Shown here in pieces: positions 52,122-61,984 of a stretch of 64,000 nt of DNA. Origin of the DNA: Actinoplanes subtropicus (lineage in GTDB: Bacteria > Actinomycetota > Actinomycetes > Mycobacteriales > Micromonosporaceae); contig NZ_JOJL01000020.1 of NCBI RefSeq assembly GCF_000721705.1, forward strand, positions 310,001-374,000. Direction: 5' to 3'. The position numbers were made by a program, and so were the translations under genes. A model generated the notes under the pieces. That model was not told where the DNA came from and did no database searches. It saw only the letters and a program-made list of their open reading frames with translations. Position 1 is the stretch's first letter. Every line of letters begins with the position of its first letter.

Positions 52122-53039
52122 TCAGTACTTCAGGTACTGCCTGGTCAGTTTTGCGGCCTTTTCCACCACATTGATCCCGCCCGACATGGACGCATGACCG
52201 TGGGACAGCACCGCGATCGAGACGTCGGTGTCGTCGTCTGTGATCCGGCCCACCGAGTTGATGATCCAGCGGTTGCTCTCGGTCGAGCGGGGCAGCCAGC
52301 CGTTCTTCACGGTGAAGTCCTCGCCGGCCAGAGCGGCCGCCGGCACACCCCAGTCCTGCTCGTCGTCGACCGTGCTCATCAGCGTGTGCGCCAGCTCGCG
52401 CGAGTCCTCGTCGAGCGGGCCCTTGGCGTCGACCAGCTGGGCGAGCAGCCGCACCTGGTCGTCGACGGTGGTCCTGGTGAGACCCCAGGCGCCGTTGACC
52501 GTGGTCTGGGTCAGGCCGAGCCGCTCGTTGCACTTGTTGATCGCGGGCGCCTTGCCGAGCCGGGCGAACAGCGAAGTGGTGGCGTCGTTGTCGCTGAGCC
52601 GGATCATCCGCTTCGCCAGCGCCAGCTCGGTCGAGCTCAGGTCGCGGTCGTTGTCCTGCGCGGTCAGCAGCAGGCAGGCGAGCACCTGCACCTTGACCAC
52701 GCTCGCGGTCTCGTACTTCTCGGTGCCGCGGAACGAATACTTCGCGCCGGTCTTCTTGTCGAGCACGGCCACCGAGAACTCGGGGACCGTGGCCGCGAAC
52801 TTCTGCAGCGCGGTGTCGAGCGCCTTCGATCGTTCGGCGCGTTGCTGGGCGGCCAGTTCCTCGGGGCTCGGCCCGGTCGGCGCCGGGGACGCCGGACCGG
52901 CCGCCGCCTGATCGCGAAAGGCCCCGGCCGACGGCAGGCCGCCGCCACCGGAGTCGTCGCGCATCCCCAGGCCGACCAATCCGGCACCTCCCAGGACCCC
53001 CACAGCCGCCACCGTCAAGATCCAGGTTCGAGTACGCAC
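52122..53039 (-). CDS. Exported class A beta-lactamase-like serine hydrolase
   Basis: A 305-residue protein from GTG 53039 (VRTRTWILTVAAVGVLGGAG), with an N-terminal signal or anchor and a Pro/Ala-rich linker. The hydrolase domain has SVVK (SxxK), SDND (SDN) and KNG (TVKNGWLP) in the right order. Similar actinobacterial proteins are annotated as serine hydrolases or penicillin-binding relatives. True beta-lactamase activity cannot be claimed, since the class A Glu166 region is not obvious. It is divergent from the Ala-rich gene at 53194 and precedes an L,D-transpeptidase gene. Confidence 0.85.
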   Translation of the reverse strand: MRTRTWILTVAAVGVLGGAGLVGLGMRDDSGGGGLPSAGAFRDQAAAGPASPAPTGPSPEELAAQQRAERSKALDTALQKFAATVPEFSVAVLDKKTGAKYSFRGTEKYETASVVKVQVLACLLLTAQDNDRDLSSTELALAKRMIRLSDNDATTSLFARLGKAPAINKCNERLGLTQTTVNGAWGLTRTTVDDQVRLLAQLVDAKGPLDEDSRELAHTLMSTVDDEQDWGVPAAALAGEDFTVKNGWLPRSTESNRWIINSVGRITDDDTDVSIAVLSHGHASMSGGINVVEKAAKLTRQYLKY

Positions 53040-53193
53040 CCGGACATATTGCCGCGTCCGCGCCGCCGATGCCCGTCCCGGGACCGGCTGCATAGGAGAT
53101 TGACAGAGACTTTCGACGCATGGAACAGCTTCGCTCACGGCACGTGACCGGCAGGGCAGACCCTCCGTGGCCGGATGGGCGCAGAATGGGGGC

Positions 53194-53958
53194 ATGCGTC
53201 TGAAGCTGGTGTCGCCCGCCGAGCTCGCCGATCTCGCCCGCGCCACGATCGGCCAGGTGGTGGAGACGGCCGCGGCCGCGGTGACCATCCCGATGCGGGC
53301 GGTGGCCGTGCTCGGCCAGACCGAGCTGCTGGTCAGCCGGATCACCGTGCTGGCCGACGAGGCCGAGTCACTGATCCGCCGGGTCGGCGCGGTGGCCACC
53401 GACGCCGAGGCGACGGTGGTGGAGGCGCGAGCCATCACGACCGCGGCGGCCGTCGTGGTGACCGAGGCCCAGGGGATCAGCGCGGCGGCCTCGGGAGTCG
53501 TCGCCCAGGCGTCGACGATCAGCGAGGCGGCTTCGGGGGTGGTCGCGCAGGCGTCGACGATCAGCGGCGCCGCGGAGGGCGTGATCGTCACGGCCGGCGA
53601 GATCACCGCGGAGGCCACCGCCGTGGTCCGGCAGGCCGAGTCGACCGCGGCAAACGCCCATCAACTTCTCGAGGGGTACGCCGGGACGCTGCGCAAGGCC
53701 GCCCCGCTCGCGGCGCAATTCGTCGACGAGTTGTCCCCGGAGGAGGTCACCGCCGCGATCCGGATGGTCGACGAGCTCCCGCGGCTGCGCGAGCACCTGA
53801 TCGACGACGTGATGCCGCTGCTGGCCAAGCTCGACCAGGTCGGCCCCGACCTGCACAAGCTGCTCGAGGTCACCGAGGACCTGCGGCTGGCCATCGCCGG
53901 CATCCCCGGCCTGCGGATGCTGAGGCGGCGCGGCGAGGAGAGGTCCGACAACGGCTGA
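53194..53958 (+). CDS. Ala/Val/Thr-rich coiled protein with internal repeats
   Basis: A 254-residue protein from ATG 53194 (MRLKLVSPAELADLARATIG). The central 120 residues are Ala/Val/Thr/Ile-rich with heptad-like periodicity (VVTEAQGISAAASGVVAQAS), and a 14-residue unit (AASGVVAQASTISE) is tandemly repeated. The C-terminal part (LSPEEVTAAIRMVDELPRLR, LLAKLDQVGPDLHKLLEVTE) is helical and ends in a basic tail. It has no signal peptide. Similar repetitive helical proteins occur in actinobacteria with unknown role; phasin-like or membrane-surface binding is conceivable. Confidence 0.7.
   Translation: MRLKLVSPAELADLARATIGQVVETAAAAVTIPMRAVAVLGQTELLVSRITVLADEAESLIRRVGAVATDAEATVVEARAITTAAAVVVTEAQGISAAASGVVAQASTISEAASGVVAQASTISGAAEGVIVTAGEITAEATAVVRQAESTAANAHQLLEGYAGTLRKAAPLAAQFVDELSPEEVTAAIRMVDELPRLREHLIDDVMPLLAKLDQVGPDLHKLLEVTEDLRLAIAGIPGLRMLRRRGEERSDNG
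53485..53568 (+). repeat. Two-copy 42-bp tandem repeat in the Ala-rich gene
   Basis: Two successive 42-bp units (53485-53526 and 53527-53568) differ at only a few positions and encode AASGVVAQASTIS(E/G) twice. The unit keeps the frame, so copy number could change without breaking the gene. Confidence 0.8.
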
Positions 53959-53997
53959 ACGGCCCCGCCGGAGCGAGGCCGTTCAGTCGCGAAGGGA

Positions 53998-55032
53998 TCA
54001 GAAGACCGAGACGCCGTAGACGCCCAGCGGTTCCGTCACCGGCTGGAAGTACGTGACGCCGCCGGAGGAGCAGTTGCCGCTGCCGCCGGAGGTCAGGCCC
54101 AGGGCCGTCGTGCCGGAGTAGAGCGGGCCGCCGCTGTCGCCCGGCTCGGCGCAGACCGTGGTACGGATCAGGCCGGAGACGGTGCCCTCGGAGTAGTTCA
54201 CCGTGCTGTTCAGCGCGGTGACCCGGCCGGAGTGCGTGCCGGTGGTGGAGCCGCGGCGGTAGACCGTGGCGCCGACCGCCGGGGTGCCGGCCGAGGTGAT
54301 GTCCTGCGAGCCGACCGAGCCGGAGATGGTGATCGACGTGTTGGTGTAGCGGACGATGCCGTAGTCGTTGCCCGGGAAGCTGGTGCCCGCGCGGGTGCCC
54401 AGCGTCGAGGAGCCGTTCGTCCACGTGGAACCGATGTTGGTGCAGTGCCCGGCGGTCAGGAAGTAGTACGTCGAGCCGCTGCGGACGTTGAAGCCGAGCG
54501 AGCACCGCGCGCTGCTGGTGTAGATGGCGTCGCCGCCAGAGATCTTGACGCTCAGGCTGCCGGGGAGCGACTCGAGGCGGGCCTTGTCGCCGAGCTTGGC
54601 GACGGTGGCCTTGACCGCGGCGAGCTTGGCGCCGGTGACCGTGCTGTCGACGCTGACCACGATCTGGTTGGTGGTCGGGTCGACGGCGAACGCGGTGCCG
54701 GGCGTCTTGAGGTTCGCGGTCAGGCTGTCGCGCGCGGCCGCCAGTTCGGTGCCGGTGTGGGCGACGAAGCGCGGGGTGGCGCCGGCGGCGGTCACGGCGC
54801 GGGCCGTGGCGGCGTCGGTGACGTCGACCACGACCTTGCCGGTCGCGTCGAGGTACGAGCCGGCCGTGCGGCTGCCGAACTGGCTGTCGAGCTTCGAGGC
54901 GAGCGCGGAGGGCGCGAACGAGGGGTCGCCGGCCGAGGGGGCGGCCGACGCGGGTGTCGCGACGAACGCGGTGCCGACGAGCACGCAGGCGGCCAGGCCG
55001 ACGATCGGTCGGCGCAGCTTCCGGGTGAGCAC
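53998..55032 (-). CDS. Secreted streptogrisin-type serine protease (S1E) with pro-domain
   Basis: A 344-residue preproprotein from GTG 55032 (GGGAGGAA upstream). The signal peptide ([20 protein letters not shown]) is followed by an alpha-lytic-protease-type pro-region (about 35-165) and the chymotrypsin-like domain. The catalytic residues are His in TAGHCT, Asp in GNDYGIVRY and Ser in EPGDSGGP. The mature part has paired cysteines ([28 protein letters not shown]). The enzyme should be exported, self-processed and act on extracellular protein. The AT-rich region upstream probably holds the promoter. Confidence 0.94.
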   Translation of the reverse strand: MLTRKLRRPIVGLAACVLVGTAFVATPASAAPSAGDPSFAPSALASKLDSQFGSRTAGSYLDATGKVVVDVTDAATARAVTAAGATPRFVAHTGTELAAARDSLTANLKTPGTAFAVDPTTNQIVVSVDSTVTGAKLAAVKATVAKLGDKARLESLPGSLSVKISGGDAIYTSSARCSLGFNVRSGSTYYFLTAGHCTNIGSTWTNGSSTLGTRAGTSFPGNDYGIVRYTNTSITISGSVGSQDITSAGTPAVGATVYRRGSTTGTHSGRVTALNSTVNYSEGTVSGLIRTTVCAEPGDSGGPLYSGTTALGLTSGGSGNCSSGGVTYFQPVTEPLGVYGVSVF

Positions 55033-55163
55033 TTGTTCCTCCCATGGGGGGTGAGGGGCGTACTGTGCTCTCGCAGTATCGACAGTTCTAAATATGAACA
55101 CAATCCGGGGCGAATATTGCCGAGACAGTGATCAATACAGGGCTGACCTGCACAAACGGCTCG

Positions 55164-56471
55164 TCATATCGTAGCCATATGACCGAGCTGGGATGAATAT
55201 CCCAGCCTGTCGATCAATGCACGGGCTTGCGTGCGAATCTCCGGTACCGCGGTGGTCTCCCAGCGGGCGCCGCGGCGCAGCGGGCCGATCAGCCACAGAT
55301 GCTCGCGGACCGTCCCGTCGGCGCCGACCAGCCGGCCGTCGGCGTCGATGTCCAGGCCGAGGCCGTGCGGGCCGAGCCGGGCGTGGCCGTCGGCCAGCAG
55401 GCTCCGCGCGAACGACCCGGCCGCGGCGGGCAGGCGGCCCGGGCCGGCGCAGTTGACCACCGCGCCGAACCACTGCACCCCGGCCTCCAGCTCGACGAGC
55501 AGGCCGCCGGCCGGCGGCGCGGTGATCGCCCGGATGCCGCCGGAGCGGACCTCGAGTCGACCCTCCTCGCGCAGCGTGGCGACCCGGGCGCCGACCGACG
55601 GGGCCATCCGGTGCCGGTGACACTCCCAGGGCCGGGCCAGGTGACGGAGGAAGGCCTCCTGCTCGGCCGCGGTGAGGTTGCCCCACAGCCGGTCGATGCT
55701 CGGGCGCAGGCCGTCCACGACCGCGCGCCAGTCACCGGCCTCGGCGGCGGCCGTGCGCACCCGGCGGACGAGATCGCGCAGCGTGCGTGGCTCCGCCAGG
55801 GACAAATCGGTCACCGGCGCCGGCGAAGAGACATGCGTCAGCGGGAGCTGACCGCGCCGGCTGACGGCCGTGATCGGGGCGTCCCGGTTGCCGTCGGCGG
55901 TCAGCGTGAGTACCACGTCGACGGCGGTGAGCCCGGCGCCGACCAGAAGCACCGGCGCGTCGGCGGGGATCGCCTCGAGCGCGCCCGGCCGCCACGGGTC
56001 GGCGATGTAGTCGGGGTGTCCCGCCACGGTCACCGGCTGGGCGGCCGCCGGGTTGCCGGTGGCCACCACGACCTCGTCCACCGCGATCTGCCCGGATTTT
56101 TCAGTATAAATCCGGGTGGAGCCCACGCGCACCGCGCGGTCGCGAACAACCGACAGGCGATCCCCGCCACCAGCGGCCGCCCGATGGAACACGTCCCGCA
56201 GATACGAGCCGTAAACCGAGCGAGGCGCAAACGATTCGGGCGAGACATCGGCCCACCGGGCGAAATGCCCGGGGTCGTCCGGATCGGCGCTCATCGCCCC
56301 CGCCCGCGAGTTGAGCAGATGCCACGGGCGGGCCGACCCGTAGGCCAGCCCGCCGCCCGGCTCGTCGGGCTCGATCATGACGACCCGGTCGTCGCTACAT
56401 CGCAGCAGTTCCCGGGTGGCCAGCACGCCCGCGCAGCCGCCACCCACCACCGCCACCGTCCTCGTACGCAT
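55164..56471 (-). CDS. FAD/NAD(P)-binding oxidoreductase (YdhS-like)
   Basis: A 435-residue protein from ATG 56471 (MRTRTVAVVGGGCAGVLATR; dinucleotide-binding GGGCAG). A second nucleotide-binding motif is VLLVGAGLTAVDVVLTL (about residues 165-181). HLLNSRAGAMSADPDD is typical of the FAD-NAD(P)-binding family (PF13454). The C-terminal VNCAGPGRLP and LWLIGPLRRGARWETTAVPE complete the pattern. The substrate is unknown. The gene starts where the winged-helix gene stops (TGATG), so the two are translationally coupled and face a divergent flavin-reductase operon. Confidence 0.88.
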   Translation of the reverse strand: MRTRTVAVVGGGCAGVLATRELLRCSDDRVVMIEPDEPGGGLAYGSARPWHLLNSRAGAMSADPDDPGHFARWADVSPESFAPRSVYGSYLRDVFHRAAAGGGDRLSVVRDRAVRVGSTRIYTEKSGQIAVDEVVVATGNPAAAQPVTVAGHPDYIADPWRPGALEAIPADAPVLLVGAGLTAVDVVLTLTADGNRDAPITAVSRRGQLPLTHVSSPAPVTDLSLAEPRTLRDLVRRVRTAAAEAGDWRAVVDGLRPSIDRLWGNLTAAEQEAFLRHLARPWECHRHRMAPSVGARVATLREEGRLEVRSGGIRAITAPPAGGLLVELEAGVQWFGAVVNCAGPGRLPAAAGSFARSLLADGHARLGPHGLGLDIDADGRLVGADGTVREHLWLIGPLRRGARWETTAVPEIRTQARALIDRLGYSSQLGHMATI

Positions 56472-56950
56472 CAGACCACCGTCACCGCGGCCTCGTCGGC
56501 CAGCCGGTAGCCGAGGCCGTAGACCGTGGTCACCACGTCCGGGTCGTCGAGCTTGGTGCGCAGCCGGCTGACGTGCACGTCGACCGTGCGGTTGGTGGTG
56601 TGCGTGTGCCCCCACACCTGGGACAGCAACTGGCTGCGGCTGAACACCTGCCGCGGGTGCCGGGCGAGGAACAGCAGCAGGTCGAACTCGAGCCGGCTCA
56701 GGTCGAGCCGGCGCCCGTCGCGGGCCGCGGTGCGGGCGTTCGGGTCGAGCCGGAGGCCGCCCTCGACCTCGACCGCCACCTCGGCCCCGGCCAGGTCCAC
56801 CAGGTCGCGCAGGGCGGCGAGGACGCGGTCGCGGCCGGGGGCCGCGCCGCCGGCGATGCTGATGGTCACGGTCACCGGGGGCTCCGGCGGCAGGTCGGGT
56901 ACGGGCCGCAGGTGTACCGGCCGGGGGTGGGCGACGGCGAGCGCGGTCAT
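56471..56950 (-). CDS. Receiver-less OmpR-type winged-helix regulator
   Basis: A 159-residue protein from ATG 56950 with GAGGAGG upstream. The first 65 residues are Pro-rich and then form a short domain (PVTVTISIAGGAAPGRDRVL). The C-terminal 90 residues are a Trans_Reg_C winged helix: RRLDLSRLEFDLLLFLARHP, QVFSRSQLLSQVWGHTHTTN, RTVDVHVSRLRTKLDDP and VVTTVYGLGYRLADE. No phosphoacceptor domain is present, so control must come from binding or abundance. It is coupled to the FAD oxidoreductase and divergent from two flavin genes, and is their likely regulator. Confidence 0.88.
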   Translation of the reverse strand: MTALAVAHPRPVHLRPVPDLPPEPPVTVTISIAGGAAPGRDRVLAALRDLVDLAGAEVAVEVEGGLRLDPNARTAARDGRRLDLSRLEFDLLLFLARHPRQVFSRSQLLSQVWGHTHTTNRTVDVHVSRLRTKLDDPDVVTTVYGLGYRLADEAAVTVV

Positions 56951-56983
56951 TCGGGCCTCCTCAGGGTGCGCGATGGCGTCAGT

Positions 56984-57008
56984 ATATCCCCTAGGATTAC
57001 TAGGATAT
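56984..57008 (+). promoter_or_regulatory. Candidate operator/promoter between divergent redox genes
   Basis: ATATCC (56984-56989) and GGATAT (57003-57008) form a dyad, and CTAGGAT is directly repeated (56991-56997, 57000-57006). TAGGAT resembles an actinobacterial -10 box. The element lies 34 bp before the winged-helix start and about 85 bp before the flavin-reductase start. Confidence 0.5.
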
Positions 57009-57091
57009 GAGACGGCCATTGACCACAGCGCGATTCAGGCGCGACGCTGACCCCAGTAGATCCATCGTCCCAAGAAATGGGAGCCGCTCCA

Positions 57092-57574
57092 GTGGTTACC
57101 GATCTTTTCCGCCAACTGCTGCGCCGGCATGCCGCCGCCGTGGTGGTGATCACGGCGCCCGGGCAGCCGCCGGCCGGCTTCACCGCCACCTCGTTCACGT
57201 CGGTCTCGCTCGACCCGCCGCTGGTCTCGTTCTGCCTCGCGCACACCGCCTCGGCGTGGCCGGCCGTGGCCGCCGCCGACCTGGTCGCCGTGCACGTGCT
57301 CACCCAGGAGCAGGAGCACGTGGCCCGCACCTTCTCCACCCGCGGCATCGACCGCTTCGCCACCCACGGCGCGTGGCGGCCGGGGCCGGAGGGCGTGCCG
57401 CTGCTCGACGGCGTGCTGGCCCGGATCGTCTGCCGGGTGGTCCGCCGGGTCGAGGCCGGCGACCACTCGATCGTGCTGGCCGCGCCGGAGATCGGCGAGC
57501 ACCACGACGACCTCGGTGCGACGCCGCTGGTCTACCACGATGGTCACTACGCACACCTGAGGAGAGCCGCATGA
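57092..57574 (+). CDS. Flavin reductase family protein
   Basis: A 160-residue protein, probably from GTG 57092 (GGGAG at 57079-57083); ATG 57077 would add five residues. The split-barrel FMN-binding domain is clear: HAAAVVVITAPGQPPAGFTA, TSFTSVSLDPPLVSFCLAHT and a C-terminal DDLGATPLVYHDGHYAHL. Such enzymes reduce FMN/FAD with NAD(P)H, often for a partner monooxygenase. The stop overlaps the start of an NADPH-dependent FMN reductase gene. These resemble the reductase components of sulfur-scavenging SsuE-like systems, but no monooxygenase is adjacent. Confidence 0.88.
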   Translation: MVTDLFRQLLRRHAAAVVVITAPGQPPAGFTATSFTSVSLDPPLVSFCLAHTASAWPAVAAADLVAVHVLTQEQEHVARTFSTRGIDRFATHGAWRPGPEGVPLLDGVLARIVCRVVRRVEAGDHSIVLAAPEIGEHHDDLGATPLVYHDGHYAHLRRAA

Positions 57575-58047
57575 GTCGCGTCGTCGTCGTGTCGGGCAGC
57601 CCGCGCCCCGGGTCACGCACGTCTGTTTTGGCCGTGGCGGTGGGCGCGGCGCTCGGCTCGACGAGCGAGGTGGTCGAGGTCGTCGAGGTCGGGGAGCTGG
57701 GCGCGGGCCTGCTCACGCCGGGGGACGAGCCGACCGCGCGGGCCGTCCGGCTGATCCGCGAGGCCGAGCTGCTGGTGGTGGCGACGCCGACGTACAAGGG
57801 CAGCTACACCGGCGTACTCAAGGTGCTGCTGGACCAACTGCCGGCGCAAGCCCTCGCCGGAAAGCGTGCCGTCCCGGTGGTGACCGCCGGCGTGGCGCCG
57901 CAGGCGGCCGCCGCGGAAGCGCTGCTGCGGCAGCTGCTCACCGAGTTGGGGGCGGAGGTCGCGCCGGGCCTGCCGGTGGTCGAGGCGGACCTGCCGGAGT
58001 CGGCATCGATCGCCGAGGCCTACGCCCACAGCCTCATCACAGCTTGA
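57571..58047 (+). CDS. NADPH-dependent FMN reductase (SsuE-like)
   Basis: A 158-residue flavodoxin-fold protein from ATG 57571, overlapping the previous stop (ATGA). Motifs are the phosphate loop GSPRPGSRTSVLA near the N-terminus and ATPTYKGSYTGVLKVLLDQL (about residues 69-88), characteristic of SsuE/MsuE-type reductases. It should supply reduced FMN. Together with the flavin-reductase-family gene it forms a two-gene operon divergent from a regulator. A sulfonate-utilisation role is inferred only from the family. Confidence 0.9.
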   Translation: MSRVVVVSGSPRPGSRTSVLAVAVGAALGSTSEVVEVVEVGELGAGLLTPGDEPTARAVRLIREAELLVVATPTYKGSYTGVLKVLLDQLPAQALAGKRAVPVVTAGVAPQAAAAEALLRQLLTELGAEVAPGLPVVEADLPESASIAEAYAHSLITA

Positions 58048-58094
58048 ATACAGGCCACTGACAAACGCGAACATTAAAGTCCTCGTATGTGAAA

Positions 58095-58138
58095 GCGCTC
58101 GCTCGGCGTCTCCGTGCCCCCGGCCGCCGAGCGAGCGC
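58095..58138. terminator. Hairpin between convergent genes
   Basis: A perfect 14-bp stem GCGCTCGCTCGGCG / CGCCGAGCGAGCGC (58095-58108 and 58125-58138) lies between the FMN reductase (plus) and the S8 protease (minus). It has no clear T-tract on either strand, so it may be a bidirectional, weak or factor-assisted terminator. Confidence 0.55.
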
Positions 58139-58146
58139 GATCACGT

Positions 58147-59784
<1,638 letters not shown>

Positions 59785-59906
59785 AGCCGCTCGATCGGTC
59801 GCGACCGGACCCTACTTGAGGTCCGCGAACCGGAAATATCCCTTCCCGTCGCGGCGTTCCAAAGGTCGCGTCCGGCGGTCCGGCCGGCGCGGAAAGAGGT
59901 TCCGCC

Positions 59907-60029
59907 ATGAAGGTTCGCAACTCGCTCCGGTCGCTGAAGAGCAAGCCGGGTTCGGTCATCACCCGCCGCCGCGGCCGCCAGGTAGTGGTCAACAAGAAGA
60001 ACCCGCGCTGGAACGGCCGGCAGGGCTGA
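59907..60029 (+). CDS. rpmJ: Ribosomal protein bL36, zinc-free form
   Basis: A 40-residue frame reads [40 protein letters not shown]. This is bL36 with no cysteine, i.e. the C-minus paralogue that does not need zinc. In many bacteria this form replaces the zinc-binding bL36 when zinc is scarce, under Zur control. A GAAAGAGG sequence precedes the ATG; I see no clear Zur palindrome upstream. It is monocistronic and ends before a strong terminator. The zinc-binding copy would be expected in the main ribosomal operon, outside this window. Confidence 0.9.
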   Translation: MKVRNSLRSLKSKPGSVITRRRGRQVVVNKKNPRWNGRQG

Positions 60030-60088
60030 CGCCACGCCGCCGGGATGACCGCGCGAAACCCGCGGGCACGCGATAACTTTTAGCAGCG

Positions 60089-60124
60089 AAGGCCGGAGAC
60101 CCGCCGCCACGGGTCTTCGGCCTT
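60089..60124. terminator. Bidirectional terminator between rpmJ and the response regulator
   Basis: AAGGCCGGAGACCC (60089-60102) and GGGTCTTCGGCCTT (60111-60124) pair over 14 positions with one G-T mismatch, followed by TCTGTT on the plus strand. It lies between convergent genes and can serve both. Confidence 0.8.
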
Positions 60125-60129
60125 TCTGT

Positions 60130-60771
60130 TCATTTGCGCTCTGTTCCCTTCCGCAGGGCGACCAGGGCCAGGCGTACGCGATTAGGGCTGTCGGTCTTGG
60201 CCATCAGCGCCGTGATGTGCGTCTTCACCGTGGTCACGCCGATGTGCAGGCGCTCGCCGATCTCCGCGTTCGACAGGCCCTCGCCGACCAGGTCGAGCAC
60301 GGCCCGCTCGCGCGCGGTCAGCCCCTCGATCGGTTTCGGCTCGGCCGGCCGGCTGTGCACCGCCCGGGAGACCAGCCGGCGCAGCACGTCCTGGCTGAAC
60401 GGGCTGTCCCCGGCCGCGGCCCGCCGGATGCCGTCCAGCAGTTCGGCGGGCGGCGCGTCCTTGAGCAGGAAGCCGCACGCCCCCGCGGTCAGCGCCGGGT
60501 AGAGGTGGTCGTCGTCGCCGAAGGTAGTCAGCACCAGCACCCGGGTGGCCGGGCGGTTCGCCAGGATCCGGCTGGTGGCGCTGATCCCGTCCACCCCGGG
60601 CATCCGCAGGTCCATCACCACCACGTCCGGGGTCAGGCGCTCGGCCAGCGTCACCGCCTGCCGCCCGTCGCCGGCCTCGCCCACCACCTCGAGGTCGGCC
60701 TCGGCGTCGCAGAGCATCCGCAGCCCGGCCCGGATCAGCGGCTGGTCGTCGACGAGCAGCACCCGGATCAC
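60130..60771 (-). CDS. NarL/FixJ-family response regulator
   Basis: A 213-residue protein from GTG 60771 (VIRVLLVDDQPLIRAGLRML). The receiver domain has the acidic pair LVDDQ, phosphoacceptor Asp in VVVMDLRMPG and conserved Lys in FLLKDAPP. The LuxR-type helix-turn-helix is LTARERAVLDLVGEGLSNAE, then TTVKTHITALMAKT. The start overlaps the stop of the histidine kinase gene (GTGA), so the two are a cognate pair. Its targets are unknown; such pairs often act on a nearby transporter or membrane gene. Confidence 0.94.
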   Translation of the reverse strand: MIRVLLVDDQPLIRAGLRMLCDAEADLEVVGEAGDGRQAVTLAERLTPDVVVMDLRMPGVDGISATSRILANRPATRVLVLTTFGDDDHLYPALTAGACGFLLKDAPPAELLDGIRRAAAGDSPFSQDVLRRLVSRAVHSRPAEPKPIEGLTARERAVLDLVGEGLSNAEIGERLHIGVTTVKTHITALMAKTDSPNRVRLALVALRKGTERK

Positions 60772-61979
60772 CGCGGCAACACCGTCCCGACCCGCCACCC
60801 GCTCCCGTCCGGCCCGGCGGTCAACTCCCCGCCCAGCACTTCGACTCGCTCACGCATGCCAACCAGCCCGTGCCCGCCAGCTGGGCCACTACCGGCGCCT
60901 GGTCCTACGGACGGCGCGGAGAACCAGGCCCCCTGCGGGGGCAAGCCGACCGCGTCCCCCTCGTTGCCAGCCGCCCCGCCGTCATCGGTGACCTCCCAGC
61001 TCACCGCGTCGTCGTCGACGGTCACCCGCAGGCGGGCCCGGGCGGTCGGTCCGGCGTGCTTGGCCACGTTGGTCAGCGCCTCCTGGGTCAGGCGGAGCAC
61101 GGCCAGGCCGCGTACCGCGTCGATGGTTCCCACCGCCTCGTCGATGTCCGCTTCCACGGACAGCCCGGTGCGCCGGGCGGTGTCGACCGCCGCGCCCAGC
61201 GCCGCCGGCAGCGAGCCCGGCTCGATCGCGGTGATCGCCGCATCGTCGCGCACCCCGGCCGGATCGCGCAGCACCTCGACCAGCCGCCGCAGGTCGGTCA
61301 GCGCGGTCGTCCCGGTGGCGTGCACGTCGTCGAGCACCTCGGCCACCCGCGGATCGAGCTCCGGGAGCACGTGCCGGGCCACCCCGGCGCGCAGCACCAT
61401 CGACGCCACGTGATGCGCGACCACGTCGTGCAGCTCGCGGGCGATCGCGCCGCGCTCGTCGGCCCGCGCCGCCCGGCCCTCCGACTCGGCCCACAGTTGC
61501 GCCTGCCGGCCCAGCTCCCGGGTGTTGCGGATGACCAGGCCGAGCAGCAGCGGCAGCCCGACCGGCAGCAGCAGGATCCCGAAGATCTCGGTGGACACCG
61601 GCCCGTCCGAGCCCGGCAGGCCGAACACCAGGTAGACCGCGAACAGCAGCGCCGTGCAGAGCCAGATCGTCAGCGGCCGGGCGGTCCAGAGCGCGACCTC
61701 GACCAGCGCCCAGCTGGCGCCGACCCGGTTGATCGTCTCGTCGGGCAGCACACAGATCGCGATCGTCAGCAGCCCGGTCTGCGCCAGGAAGTTGACCAGC
61801 GGCCAGCGGCCCAGCGCGATCGCGCAGCCGAAGGCGAGCACCGCGAGCTGCCACTGCCGGGCGTCCGGGAGCCCCGGGTCGTGGGGGCCGAACACCAGGT
61901 AGGCCACTCCGCTGAGGTCGAGCAGGAGCATGCGCAGCCAGGTCTGCCGGCGCTCGAAGAGGCGTACCACCCAGCCCAT
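60768..61979 (-). CDS. Sensor histidine kinase (HPK7/NarX-like)
   Basis: A 403-residue protein from ATG 61979 with five to six N-terminal membrane helices (about residues 15-150), a short coiled linker, a HisKA_3 dimerisation domain with phosphoacceptor His in IARELHDVVAHHVASMV, and an HATPase domain (LRLTQEALTNVAKHAG as N box, HGLVGMRERVEVLGG as G box). The variable C-terminal insert is Gly/Ala/Pro-rich. It should phosphorylate the coupled response regulator. With no large extracellular domain, it probably senses a membrane or cell-envelope cue. Confidence 0.93.
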   Translation of the reverse strand: MGWVVRLFERRQTWLRMLLLDLSGVAYLVFGPHDPGLPDARQWQLAVLAFGCAIALGRWPLVNFLAQTGLLTIAICVLPDETINRVGASWALVEVALWTARPLTIWLCTALLFAVYLVFGLPGSDGPVSTEIFGILLLPVGLPLLLGLVIRNTRELGRQAQLWAESEGRAARADERGAIARELHDVVAHHVASMVLRAGVARHVLPELDPRVAEVLDDVHATGTTALTDLRRLVEVLRDPAGVRDDAAITAIEPGSLPAALGAAVDTARRTGLSVEADIDEAVGTIDAVRGLAVLRLTQEALTNVAKHAGPTARARLRVTVDDDAVSWEVTDDGGAAGNEGDAVGLPPQGAWFSAPSVGPGAGSGPAGGHGLVGMRERVEVLGGELTAGPDGSGWRVGTVLPR

Positions 61980-61984
61980 GCCGA

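Noticed and set aside
53040..53618. N-terminal extension of the beta-lactamase-like gene
   Set aside because: It is antisense to the Ala-rich repeat gene and would place the signal peptide internally; GTG 53039 is the better start.
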